Shown here: one piece after another, positions 1-12,300 of the stretch
Numbering within the stretch: the stretch's first letter is position 1
How the letters are laid out: each line of letters starts with the position of its first letter
Source of the DNA: Nymphaea colorata
Taxonomy: Eukaryota > Streptophyta > Magnoliopsida > Nymphaeales > Nymphaeaceae
Assembly: GCF_008831285.2 (NCBI RefSeq)
Contig: NC_045151.1
Coordinates: forward strand, 7,329,682-7,393,681
DNA length: 64,000 nucleotides
Reading direction: 5' to 3'
Made by a program: the position numbers and the translations under genes
The notes under the pieces: generated by a model
The model's input: only the letters and a program-made list of their open reading frames with translations
Told to the model about the DNA's origin: nothing
Database searches by the model: none

Positions 1-240
1 TGGACTTGGATTCAAATTTAAATGAAAAAAATTTATACCATATCCAAATCCGACTTTAAAATCTACATCTGAATCAAATCTGAATCTGATTTTTAAGTTA
101 TATTTGAATCCGATCTGAATGCAACTTTTAAGTTACATTCGAATCTGACTTTTAAGTTATATTTCAATCCATCCGAATCTGATTTATGACTTTTAAGTCA
201 TAAGTAAATCTGATCCAAATCCAATTTATGTACGAAAAAT
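1..240. repeat. Degenerate AT-rich repeat, possible transposon edge
   Basis: Short words of the type 'gaatctgaat', 'tccaaatccgac' and 'ttttaagtta' recur many times in this stretch. Similar 'ccgatccgaatcc' wording is seen in the MITE-like element near 29.6-30.0 kb and around 55.5 kb. Inference: eroded subterminal part of a hAT-like non-autonomous element that runs off the left edge. No terminal inverted repeat is visible, so the assignment is weak. Confidence 0.3.
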
Positions 241-348
241 ATATAGTAAACACCAAATGAACTATGAAACTCAATCTTAACATCACACTAGCTCAAACTT
301 AACTAGTGATAATTGTCAAGCTTATTAAGAGAGAAAGAGAGAGCAAGG

Positions 349-354
<6 letters not shown>

Positions 355-389
<35 letters not shown>
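355..389. repeat. (AT)n microsatellite
   Basis: An uninterrupted AT dinucleotide run follows a short GA-rich stretch (gagagaaagagagag). It has no coding content. Confidence 0.95.
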
Positions 390-392
<3 letters not shown>

Positions 393-850
393 GTACTGGC
401 TGTTGTTTATTGATGCAACAAGAGACTATAGGAGTCATCCTTAACAACTTCAATAAAAAAAAAATCATCTAGTACAAACTTGCAAATTTTTTTTTGCAAT
501 GCCTTCGTTTGCCACAATAGATATGATCTTTCTATTTGGATATATACTTCAACCATGTTGACATTATATTAAGGTCCTGCATTATGCAAATAAAAATTTT
601 AATTAAATAAACATTTTAGACATAAATAACTGTAGGTTCTAATTGATGTAAGAAAATAGATAAGTACAAAAGAATATATACCTCTAAAGTATGATTCAGT
701 TTCAATGTATACATATGCAAAATGGTGCTTCTTTTTTAGGTAAAGGTGTAGACAAATCAGAATCATCTAACAAAAAAATAAAATAATCAACACAAAAATA
801 TATTTAAAATCATTAATAATAAGTAAATTACCTTCATCTTGATCTCACAA

Positions 851-2676
851 TCAATCTTGTGCACAAATCAAAGCTTCCATGGTCTTTGTACATAATCTAA
901 TTCTATATAAATCAAGAATAAGTCCACTTGTGCTAAATGTTGATTCTGATGCAACAGTTGATATAGGAATAGCTAAAATATCACATACCATTTTAAATAA
1001 CACAAGGTATTTAGGTGCATTGATCTTCCACCATGTCAAAATATTAATTGGATTGTTTTTTGGATAAATGAGCTCTTTGTGATGGGTTTTCAAGAAAATC
1101 ATCTAGTGCACTTGTACTAGGCTTCTTATTAGAAGAAAATTCAATTAAAGAAGTAAAACTAGATGCATCACTATTCTTCTCAACATCAACAATATAACTA
1201 GTACCAGTAGATAGTGTCTTCAATGCATAAGTAGTTTTATATTCATCATAAAGATCACAAAGGTAGTTTTTAATTGCAGAGACATATTCATATGATTCAT
1301 TTTATAAAATTGTCTATAATAAAACTCAATTACTTTGATCTTATAATGAGGATAAAAAACCACTGCAACTGCTAAAATTAAATTGCGCATATCCCAATAC
1401 TGGTTAAACTTTGTTTTCATCCTCATTGCCATATTGGAAAGGCAAAATCTAAACTTGAACACATTTTTTCAATTTCCATCTTTATCTCACAAAACTCTTT
1501 AAAGAAGATATTAGAAGTTGGATACTTGACTATATAAATGACATTAATAGCATCATAAAATATTTTTAAACTGCTATAAATAATAGTAGCCTTCTTCCAT
1601 TCGTCCTTAGTCGGTGTCAAATGATAGTGGCAATCAAGTTTTTGAAAACGACCAAAAACTTCTTTATATTGTAAAGCTACATCAAGCATAAGAAACATTG
1701 AGTTCCATCTAGTTGAAACATCAAGTCATAGTATTTTTTCCACAAGTAACCTTGACATGATGCACTGCTCAATCAAAAATTTCACATAGAGCTTTGATAT
1801 ATTTTATACTTTTTTTGATCTTATCAATCACATCACTTATTTCTTTGACACCATCTTGCACAACCAAATTAAGAATACGAGCAACATATCTAACTTGAAA
1901 AATTTTTCCATCACAAACAAGTGCATCATTTTCAAGAGGTCGCTCTATCAATTTTGTAGTCATGATATCATTTGTAAAATAATTTTCTAATGTAATTGAA
2001 AATAACTTGCAATAATTGAAAATAACTTGCGATCAATGTTCCATTTTAGTAAACAATGTTTGATGACTGACAAGTTTTTCTCCTATATGAGGTGTTTCAA
2101 CCAGAACAAAATTGAGAACTTTCTTTTTATTTCTCAACTATTATCAATATAATGTGCAGTCAAACATAAATAATCACGTTTCTGACAACACGAAGTCCAC
2201 ATGTCAGATGTGAGACTAATCCTCCCATTAATCTTCTTCAAAATATTATGTAATTTTGTCATTTCATCTTCATAATCTGATATGATAGTGTTACATGACA
2301 ATAACTTGAACTGTAGTTGTAATCATTTAATAAACTTCTGAAAGGTTGAATGACTAACTATACAAAATGGATATTCATGAAGAATAATCATATTGGTTAA
2401 ATCAAGTCACATCTTATCTGAATCAAACTTGAAAGTACCAACAGTACATTTTCCATTATTAGTCTTTCCATCAATAGCAATACATTGTTAGCCTAATTCT
2501 AAGTTAAGTCCTTTATGACATATATTTAAATTATTCTTTAAACGTGTGATGCTCATCTTATTATTGCAATCCATAACCAAAAACTTGGAGCCATCGGCAA
2601 CCAAGAAGATAGTATTGCCTCTAACGAAGAGCTCATGAGGATCAACTACATGGAAGATATCAAACATAACGATCAC
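851..2676 (-). pseudogene. Decayed hAT-superfamily transposase (RICESLEEPER-like)
   Basis: Minus-strand fragments in several frames line up, from high to low coordinate, as a plant hAT transposase. The C-terminal piece (1102-851) carries the hAT dimerisation signature, including 'ILTWWKINAPKY' and 'IPISTVASESTFSTSG'. The piece at 1462-1220 reads like the preceding RNase-H-like/DUF4413 segment ('VVFYPHYKIKVIEF'). Pieces at 1698-1423 and 1963-1769 cover the central region, and 2676-2488 is a doubtful N-terminal piece. Frames change several times and stop codons separate the pieces, so no active transposase can be made. The family would catalyse cut-and-paste transposition in the nucleus. I could not define terminal inverted repeats or an 8-bp target duplication. 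The superfamily call is firm because of the C-terminal motif; the exact limits are not. Confidence 0.8.
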
Positions 2677-2699
2677 TTAAGCACAATGAGTAAAAAACA

Positions 2700-3769
2700 A
2701 CACTCACTATTTGCCTTTATTTTCAAAAGAATTAAAAAGCAAAGGCTTCTCTTTTAGTGTCAATGGTACCTACCCACTAACAACTGCAGCAGTAGCCGAG
2801 AGATAACTTCCTGGAGGCTCAAATGGTTCAAGATTCAAATGAAATATGCAACCACTTATGTTTATGTACGTGTGTGGCTTATTATAAGCTACCATTTATC
2901 CGTCCTATAAAAAAAAAAAAACTTGAAGTTAAAAAAACATTTAACATTTAAAGAGGGGAAACTAACATTGTGTTTATCAATCAAAACAGAAATGTGCAGT
3001 AATAATTTAATCCACAGTTGTCTTTTTTTTTCATAAAGAAACATGGCAGGCCACTCTCATGCATGTTAGATATCATGGAGCTTATCATGTGAATGCCAGC
3101 ATGTCACCATATATTGCAAGTTTTTTTGGCCAGTTAAAATCAATTTTAAGTTTTTTCTAATTGTCTGGACATGATATTTGGATCTCCCAGCTTTTGGATG
3201 CTGTAGAGAAACATTTCTCCACACATTCAAGCTTCAGATAGTTGTGTTGTCTAATCACTTGAATATTCCTCAAATACAAGTTTATGGTCCTCCCCCATAT
3301 GTCAAAAATCCTTGCTCTTTCTATTCTACCTTTTTCAATTACCAACAGTGAAGGCTTTGAATCATAAAAATCCAACTTTCACATATATATAAACGTATAG
3401 ATTTATATACGGCATACAGTATAGGCATGAGATCAAGCAACGTTGACAATCATTAATTAACAGAAACTTAAATATCAACAACCATGGTTACCCACTCAAA
3501 GAATGATAACATAGGGCAGCAAATCAAAAGAGTATGTCACAAACTAGATAAAGCAAAATCACTTGCGGACCTTCGCTATTGGTACAACTTCAATGCAGCT
3601 GCAAGTCTGGAACCTCCTTATGAGGAGTAGTATAACTGCAAAACAATATAATAAACCAGATTATATTTGAGAATTCAAAAGATCTATTAGAGGAGAATGA
3701 TGAGACCTACAATGTCACTAAAACCGTGATTTAGTTAAAGTTTAAAACAGTAAAAACTAACTTTCAGAT
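2700..3769. other. No recognisable gene
   Basis: AT-rich sequence with several poly-A and poly-T tracts. The longest open stretch is a 72-codon minus-strand ORF (3375-3157) that I do not recognise and that has no convincing splice context. It may be outer sequence of the neighbouring hAT element. Confidence 0.5.
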
Positions 3770-4530
3770 AGGCGAACAAGAATCTCATGATTCCGGCCAA
3801 CACTGACCACCACTCCGGTCGAGCTCGGGTCAGTTGGAAGCGCAACACCCGGGTATGTGACCTGAGCAATTTCTCGGCAAACGGTCGCTGGTGGTAACAA
3901 TGCTGTGCAGATGAACAATGGCGGCAGAGGTCTGCAGAACAAGCGAAGGGTGCCTCAAGAACAGCAGATAGGTGGACGGGAGTCTCGTGATTTCGGCCGA
4001 CGCCGACCACTACTCCAGTCGAGCTTGGGTCGGTTGGAAGTGCAACACCCCGGGGATGTGACCTGAGCAATTTCTCAGCGAATGGTCGCTGGTGGTAACA
4101 ACGTCGTGCAGATGAACAACAGTGGCAGAGGTCTGCAGAACAAGGGAAGGGCACCTCAAGAACAGCTGATAGGCGAACGTGAATCTCGTGATTCTGGCCG
4201 ACACCGACCACCACTCCGGTCAAGCTCGGGTCGGTTGGAAATGCAACACCCTAGGGATGTGACCTGAGCAATTTCTTGGCAAATGGTCACCAGTGGTAAC
4301 AACGCCGTGCAGATGAACAATGGCGGCAGAGGTCTGCAGAACAGGAGAAGGGCATCATGGGGACAACAGAACGACCACTGGTGTTTGGTTGATTCCGGAC
4401 GGCTTAGACCTCGGTTCCAATCGAGCTTGGGTCCGTTGGAACGACAACACACCGGAGATACTGGCTAAGCAATATCACAGCAAATGGTCGCCGATGGCGA
4501 CAACATCAAGCCAAAGAACAGCTACTGGAA
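3770..4530. repeat. Tandem array, four diverged units of about 200 bp
   Basis: The marker 'gagctcgggtc(a/g)gttggaa' recurs at about 3821, 4021, 4222 and 4423, a period of 200-201 bp. Each unit also carries 'ctgcagaacaag', 'ggtcgctggtggtaacaa' and 'gcagatgaacaa'. The first three units are close in sequence and the fourth is more diverged. The array is distinctly more GC-rich than its surroundings. Because 201 is a multiple of three, long ORFs appear on the minus strand (for example 4223-3735); I treat these as a by-product of the repeat. Confidence 0.9.
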
Positions 4531-5820
4531 CCTTTCTTCTTCACGCGTGCAGGGAATGGACACCATGGAGGTTCTTTTGTGTTCTTCTTCTTTTTTGTTG
4601 TAAACAGGCAATAATCTTCAAGAAATTGCATGGAACAGCCAATAGCCAATAGCAAGAATTTTTTTTTTAAAAGCAAAAAAAATCGGCAGGAAGCTTTCAT
4701 TTTTATTTTAAATCAGATCTTATACAACTTGACCTAAGCGCAACTCCAATTGGACATAAAAGGAAATTTCAATTTCATGTCCGACCTATAGATAGTTGAC
4801 AAATCGAGTCATTATTTAATTTTGTCTTACAAATTTATATCTTAATAGTAGTACTTTCAAAACAATTGGTAAGTTTATCGTATATAAAGAGCGGAAACAA
4901 GTCTATTTTTTAATGTTTTAATTTTATAATAGACTATTTTCTAAGTTTTATAATAAACTCATTGAATAAAACTTGGGTTTAATTCTTGATTCAGAAGTTG
5001 TATATTATTTGTCACATACTTTTTCCTGATCAATTCTTTTTAAAAAAAAAAATACTTATATAAAGCCTACCTTTCGTTTCACAATATGGTTGTCTTGGAG
5101 GATAACCATAATCTTTTTCTTCTATAAATACTTTGATAAAAGTTGGAGTATTACTTTCTACATGTGATTTCATATAGTTTTGTACTGAAATGATTATTAA
5201 GGAATTAACTTATCATCTTGTGACATCGTATTCATCTTTTTGAGAGTTTTAAAATATTATTTTTTATATCCAAATAAATTTCTTAGTTCGTATTCATTTG
5301 TTTTGATCTTTTTAAGTGATATTTTAATTTTACAAGTTGTAAATATTGTCGAGTTTTATTCCTAACTCCTTTGGATAAATAATTTTATTTTGGTATTTTA
5401 AATTTTCATATTTTCTTTTTATGAACAAATATTTATTACTTAATTTAACATTGAGATGTTTTATCTCTTAGCTTATCAATTTTCTCAATAAGTTCTTCAT
5501 ACTCATTATTTGTTTATTTGATTTCTATGTCTTTAAGTCGTTTAAGGATGTGTTATATTATTTTCACATACATTCTTTGACCAATTCTTTTTTTTTTAAT
5601 ATTTATCTAAAACAGCTAGTTTATCAACTAAATAAAATTTTTATGAAGTTGCATGTTTGAGCAAATGATATGTTTGAATAATTAGACAAGTAGTTTTCTC
5701 AACAAACAAGTTTATCATATGGTTTTCATACTTTTTCTAAAGTTTTTCATATGTTTGTGTATTTTTTCCACAAGTTATTCATATGACTTTCATACTTTTT
5801 CCATACTAATTATGCATATT
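4531..5820. other. AT-rich intergenic stretch
   Basis: Strongly AT-rich with many T tracts and no ORF of note. It should contain the missing 5' part of the copia remnant that begins near 5.82 kb, but I could not find a 5' LTR or primer-binding site here. Confidence 0.5.
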
Positions 5821-5823
5821 GGA

Positions 5824-8170
5824 CTAAAGGCAAGGGGAACATACGGGAGCACATTATGAAAATGTCTCATCTTGCTTCAAAATTACAGGCACTAGGTTTG
5901 AAGTTACATGAAGACTTCATAGTGCATATGGTTCTCCTTTCTCTTCCACCATAGTTTGGACAGTTTAAAGTTAGTTATAAAAGAGAAGTGAACTCTTAAT
6001 GAGTTCATTTCGCATTGCGTGGAAAGATAAGAGAATGAAGCATGATAGAATGAAAAGTGCTCACTTGGCTACTACACCTAAAAGTAAGAAAATAAAAACT
6101 ATTAAAGAAGTTGCGGCTGACCAGTCATCTATTAAGAAACAGAAGAAGCATAAGGAAGGTAAATCAGGCTGCTTCTTTTGCAAAGATGAATGTCATATGA
6201 AGAAGGATTGTACTAAGTATCATGCATGGCGTAAAAAGAAAGGTACGATTCTCACTTTGGTTTTGTTTTGAGGTTAATTTAATTTCAGTACCAAAACACA
6301 CTTGATAGGTAGATTCGGTTGCTACTACTCACATAAGTGTTTCTGTGCAGGGCTGCCTAAATTGTCGGACGCCAAATGATGTTGAAAGATTCATCTAAGT
6401 GGGCAATGACAAGAAGGCGAAGGTTGAAGCCATAGCAGATTTTTTGTTATTGTTAAAGACTGGCTGTTATTTGAATTTGACAGAAACTTATGTAGTGTCG
6501 TCTTTTAGACGAAATTTGATTTTTATTTCTTTACTGGATAAATTTGTTTATTATTGTTCACTTGAAAGAAGTAAATTTAAGTTGTTTCTGCACTCCAATT
6601 TGATAGTCACTGGTTCCTTATCTGGTAGTGATAACCTTTATTTGCTTGATACGGTTGCTTCATATCATGAAACATTGCATGTTACGTCTAGTGGTACTAA
6701 AAGAAAATTAGCCAATGAGAATTCTGCTATGTTGTGGCATAAGCGCTTAGGATATATCTCTGAAAAGAGAATAAAAAGGCTTATGTCAAATGGAATTCTT
6801 GAGTCCCTTGTTTTTTGTAGACTTTAATGTTTGCATTGAATGTATAAAGGGAAAACGAACAAACATTAAGGGTTATAAGTTTTATAATTCATCCAGTAAG
6901 TCTTTATTTGAAACGGGAAATGCTCATTTCTTTGAGGATATTGAGTTTGAGGGAGGTGATGAAGTTAAACATATTGAGACGTGAGTCTACTCATACAGAT
7001 GTTGAAAGCAATAGTCAGGTCTTTGTTCTTACCATTGTTCCATCAACATGTTCAGAAGAAGACAATAATGTCAGTCTCCCTACTGAATAACAAACTCAAC
7101 AACCTCAAGAAAATCAAGTAGAGGTGCCACTAAGGAAATCCATGTATAAGTTAAAGTAAGCTTCCCGTCAGCGGTATTACAAATTTTATTAAGTTATAGT
7201 TTCATTTGGTTTCGAAACTAATATGGTTGATGAATGTGTATACTAAAAGTTCAGTGGAGGTAAATTTATCTTTCTGGTTTTATATGTCAATGATATATTA
7301 CTGGCAAGTAATGATGTGGGTATATTGCATGAAACTAAGAAATTTTGTCAACAAAGTTTGACATGAAGGATCTTGGTGATGCAACTTTTGTATTGGGGAT
7401 CCAGATATTTCGAGATCATTCTCGGGGTGTTCTTGGATCAACACAAAAGGCCTACATTTATAAGGTGCTTCAGTGATATGGCATGAAGAATTGTAAATTA
7501 GGAGATACTCCAGTTGCTAGAGGAGACAAGTTTAGTCTCAAACAGTGCCCTAAAAGTAAAATCGAATCTAAGGAAATGGAAAAGATTCCCTATTCATCTG
7601 TTGTGGGAAGTCTTATGTATGCTCAGGTTTGTACTCGTCCAGATATTGCACTTATCATTGAAATGTTAGAAAGATACTTAAGTAATCCTGATATGGATTA
7701 TTGGAAAGCAGCCAAAAAGGTATTGATGTACTTACAAAGAACAAAAAATTTTATGCATACATACAGGAAGTCAGATCAGTTAGAGATCATTGGGTATTCA
7801 GATTCTGACTTTGTTGGGTGCCAATAAAGTAACATAGCATGTTACGAGGCATCCAATCATGCTTTATGGTTACAGAATTTTGTTGCGGGGCTGCACATTA
7901 TGAATGGTGTAGAAAGACTACTAAGGTTATTGTGTGACAATAATTCAGCAGTCATGTACTCTAATAACAACCAAAGTTTGCCAAAGTCGAAGCACATCGA
8001 TATTAAGTTTTTGGATTAAAGAGAGGATACAGAATGGTCATGTGTCTTTAGAGCATATTGGGACAAACTCTATGATTGCGGATCCGCTTACCAAGGGTTT
8101 AACACCTAAGGTCTTTCATGAACATGTTGTTTATATGAGGGTGTTACCTTTGAATGATGTGCTAGTTTAG
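5824..8170 (+). mobile_element. Ty1/copia retrotransposon remnant with internal deletions
   Basis: A plus-strand gag-pol relic in several frames. Gag UBN2-like sequence starts near 5824 ('REHIMKMSHLASKLQ'). A CCHC knuckle follows near 6168-6210 (CFFCKDECHMKKDC). The protease-to-pre-integrase region is at 6310-6830 ('LWHKRLGYISEKRIKRL'). The integrase catalytic core is missing: the zinc-finger end ('CIECIKGK', ~6835) runs within about ten codons into the post-core segment ('YKFYNSSSKSLFETG', ~6870). Reverse transcriptase is represented only by its later part (7140-7830), and the usual YVDD appears as YVND near 7285. The middle of RNase H is also deleted near 7826. The last piece ends 'ADPLTKGLTPKVFHEH' near 8130. 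Many stops and frameshifts are present, so the element is old and inactive. Confidence 0.9.
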
Positions 8171-8504
8171 TAGGAGTTTGTATTTTGTTTGCTCTGATGT
8201 ATAGACACATATTTAGCTTTCTGCATAACAAAGTTTAAGTTCTTTAGTTTCATTATATGTTTATGTGCTTTTGATCTCCATAAGGTTTTAAAGTTGGACC
8301 AGTTGAGAATAGACATGTTGTAATCACATTATATGTAATTCTCATGTTATACATCTATATCAGATTTATGTCATTGATTGTGTTAACATTTGTGATCATT
8401 GAAGGTCTAGCTAATTTTAATATAGCAAAAGCCGCTTTGGTTCTGCGTTGATATGATCAGTAATGTCTGAATGTAAGAAGACATAGTTGGCCCAAGTGGG
8501 AGAT

Positions 8505-8935
8505 TGAAAGGATCATTTGGTGGGTCGGCATATGTCTATGAGGAATTTCAGACATTATGGTTGTCTTAATGTAAATATCCGCTTAAGTAATTGCATTTTT
8601 GGATATTACATCATTTTATATTGTATGGGGTAATTTTGTAATGTATAGATACCTGCACACAATTACAGACTCTTTGATGAGTTGAATCTGTAATTGCCCA
8701 TAATATAAAATGGTAGTGGTCCCTGGGGTCGTGCAATGGTTGGTAGAAATGTTGGCTTCTAAGGTTGTCTCTTCCCCATCTGAGAGTGACTGCAAGTGCA
8801 CCGCAAAGACCCTGGAAGATCCTACTGCAATCCGATCGTCCATTTGTTCAGATGGATTCAGGTATGCTTCCGCTACAGTTAAGATTTTGTTTCAATGATT
8901 TAGCATGAACATGATCTTGTTTAGGACATATTGTT
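8505..8935 (+). repeat. Probable decayed 3' LTR of the copia remnant
   Basis: A polypurine-like 'aagtgggagat' (8494-8504) follows the pol relic, and the sequence then opens with 'TGAAAGG'. That is the position and appearance of a 3' LTR start after a plant copia polypurine tract. An AT-rich TATA-like 'taatataaaatgg' lies near 8701. The far end is uncertain because no partner LTR was found for comparison. Confidence 0.4.
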
Positions 8936-9088
8936 TTTGTATATGCATGAGAGAAATCTCCCATCACTAGTAGCCATGTAAATGGTCAACTTTGACAAGG
9001 TAATTATATCTAGAGAAAATACTTGAACATTATGTTGCATAATGAGAGGCACATCTTTTATCTGTTGTCTATGAAATCCAAAATGTTG

Positions 9089-9093
9089 TACTT
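9089..9093. other. Target-site duplication TACTT, left
   Basis: The five bases TACTT immediately before the left LTR are identical to 14580-14584 after the right LTR. This is the 5-bp duplication expected for an LTR-retrotransposon integration. Confidence 0.97.
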
Positions 9094-9342
9094 TGTAGAA
9101 ATACGAACAAGAAGAAGACGAAGAGAAACAATGATCACGATGTAACGTGGAAAACCCTCAACACGAGGGAGAAAAAACCACGAATGAGGAGGAGTTGGTG
9201 CCCACTAGCAGCCAGACTCTCTCTCTCTTAAGATTATCATTAACACTTAAGGATTATGGTTACATGACTTAAGTAGAGCCCAAAACGGGCTACAAGGCGG
9301 GTCGGGTATGGATCCGGACCCGAAACCCACAATCTATCAACA
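9094..9342 (-). repeat. 3' LTR of the copia element
   Basis: 249 bp. On the minus strand it begins TGTTGATAG and ends TTTCTACA, giving TG...CA ends. Compared with the other LTR it has one extra CT unit in a CT run and two substitutions ('gattatggt' versus 'gattagggt'; 'atccggacc' versus 'atccagacc'). Confidence 0.97.
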
Positions 9343-12300
9343 CTCCCCCTCAAGTTGGGCATACATATCAAACATGCCCAACTTGGATACATTCCTCTCA
9401 AATGAAGCTGAAGGAAGAGCTTTCGTCAGAACATCAGCAGTTTGGTCTTCAGACTTCATGTAAGGTAAGATCAACTCTTTCGCATCAATCCTTTCCCGAA
9501 TGAAGTGACGATCAATTTCAACATGTTTTGTTCTGTCGTGAAGAACAGGATTATTGGCTAAGTTGATTGCAGACTTGTTATCACAATACATCTTCATAGG
9601 TCCTTCAATCTCTATTCCAATGTCAGTCAACAATATCTTCAACCATAATAACTGCCCTATATTCTGCCTCTGCACTGGATCTAGAGCAAACATCCTGTCT
9701 CTTGCTCCTCCATACAACAAGGTTTCCTCCCAAGTAGACACAGTACCCTGTAGTGAATCGTCTGGTATCACCACAATCTGCCCAATCCGCATCAGAATAG
9801 CCCTCGATTTCCACAGTCTCTTGTTTCACATACAGGAGTCCCTTACCAGGATTTTTCTTCAGGTAGCATAGCACTCTGTCCACAGCCTTCAGATGTGCAT
9901 CGATTGGCGCATGCATGAATTGGCTCAAAACATTCACCGCAAAGGTGATATCAGGTCTCGTGAGGGTAAGATAAATTAGCTTCCCAACCAAACGTTGATA
10001 TCTTCCCTTGTCTTCTTCACAGAGAGGCTCTCCATCTCTAAGACTCAACTTGTGCCCAGTGTCAAAAGGGGTAGGAGTAGGTCTACATCCCAATTTACCA
10101 GTTTCTTCCAGCAGATCTAATGTATATTTCCTTTGGTTTAGTACAAGACCAGTACTAGACCTAGCAACCTCCATACCAAGAAAATACCTTAGTTTGCCAA
10201 GATCTTTGAGGTCGAATTCTGTAGCCAGTAACCCTTTTAGCTTGATAATCTCATCCTCATCATCTCCAGTAACAATCATGTCATCTACGTAGACGAGCAG
10301 GAGAGTAACCTTGCTCTCCTTCTTCTTCACAAACAGAGTGTGATCTCCATTTCCTTGTTTGTATCCATGACGTATCATCACTCTTCTCAGTCGTTCAAAC
10401 CACGCTCTGGGCGATTGCTTAAGGCCATACAATGTCTTTTTCAGCTTACAACACATTTCTGGTTCTTCATATCCTGGAGGCATATGCATATATACTTCTT
10501 TTTCGAGGTCACCATTGAGGAATGCATTTTTAACATCCAGTTGATACATCTTTCACTCCTTCATCACAGCTAGGGATATAACCACCCTCACAGTCTTCAT
10601 TTTCGCAACAGGAGCAAAGGTTTTCAAGTAATCAATTCCATATTTCTGGCTAAACCCCTTGGCCACAAGTCGAGCTTTATATCTTTCAACACTCCCATCT
10701 GGTTTGTACTTGATGGTATACACCCATTTGGATCCAACTAGGTGAGCGGCTTCAGGAATCTTCACCACTTCCCATGTCAAGTTTCTTCTTAGGGCATCTA
10801 TTTCTTCTTTCATTGCATCAACCCACTTGGAGTCACTTTGAGCTTCAGCGACAGTCCTGGGAATCACAGCCAAAGAAAGAGTAGAAACAAAGCACTTGTA
10901 ATCTTTCCCAAGTCTGGAATAAGAAACAAAATTACCAATGGGGTGTTGAGTACATGACCTGATACCCTTTCTCAGGGCAATGGAAAGATCGTCATTCTTC
11001 TTTTCAACCTCATCATGGGTCTCCACGGTCTCCTCGGTAGGACTTGGTTCATCCAGGAAAGGAGTGGCATTGGGATTGGAAGTAGATCTAGCATCACAAG
11101 TCATCACCTCTGTCCAAGTACCTCGTCTAGAGTAGAACTGTCCAAACAACTGAGGGCCTTCCTTCTCAATGCTATTGTCACCTCTTTCCTCCTTCTCAGG
11201 CACATCAACAGTATTAAGTGATTCTGCTTTCTTGTAGTCCAAAAAATCTATAAACTGAAGTTCCTGTCTCTGAGAATACTCTTCCCTGCCCACAGACTGC
11301 TCCCCCTGAAGAGGATTCGCACCAAAGTAAGAGGCATGTTCCAAGAAGGTAACATCCCTCGTAACATAAGCTCGACCAGTAATAGGATCAATACATTTGT
11401 ATCATTTTTGCGTAGGGGAGTATCCAACAAAGACACCTTTGATAGACCTAGGATCAAGTTTCTTGACATTTGGACTGTGATCATGGATAAAACATACACA
11501 ACCAAAAACACGAGGAGGATGAGGAAATGGTGGACGACTGCCAGGAAGCAACGAGTGGGGAGTCCTACCATTCAAAACACGACTGGGCATGCGGTTAATA
11601 AGATAGGCACTAGTAAGAACTGCATCACCCCAATAGTGTTTAGGAAGATTTCTCTGAAACAAAAGAGCCCTGGTGACATTAAGAAGTTGACGATTTTTCC
11701 TTTCAGCTACCCCATTTTGAGGGGGGGTGTAACTACAGGATGTCTCGTGAACAATCCCCCGTTGTCTAAGAAACTCCTCAACAGGCCGACACATGTACTC
11801 ACGGGCATTATCGGACCTGAAAGTTTTAACATTCGCACCATACTGGGTATGCACAAGAAGAATAAATGTCTCGATGATTCGAGGAACCTCGCTGCGGTCT
11901 TTTAACAAGTATATAAATGTAGCACGAGAGAAATCATCAATGAAAGTGATAAAATACTGGAAACCTTGACGGGTATGAATGCCCGAAGGTCCCCATACAT
12001 CAGAGTGAATCAGGAAAAAAGCTTCATTAGCACAACTAGAAGAAAGAGGGTACGAAGCCCTCGCATGTTTGGCAAACTGACAAACATCACAAGAAATGGA
12101 AGACACATCAAAGGAGGAACACAAGTCTGGAAACAAATGTTTCAAAATCCCAAAAGGTAAATGCCCAAAACATTCATGCCAGTACATAAAAGACTGAAGA
12201 CAATCTTCTCTTCTCTTATCTGTCTTGCGGATCGCTGTCAACAGAGCAGTAGCCACACGTATGGGAAGACGATATAATCCATCAGAAGCTAAACCAATCC

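Noticed and set aside
3735-4223. 162-codon minus-strand ORF over the tandem array
   Set aside because: Its length follows from a repeat period divisible by three and GC-rich composition. Other frames are equally open, and no domain is recognisable.
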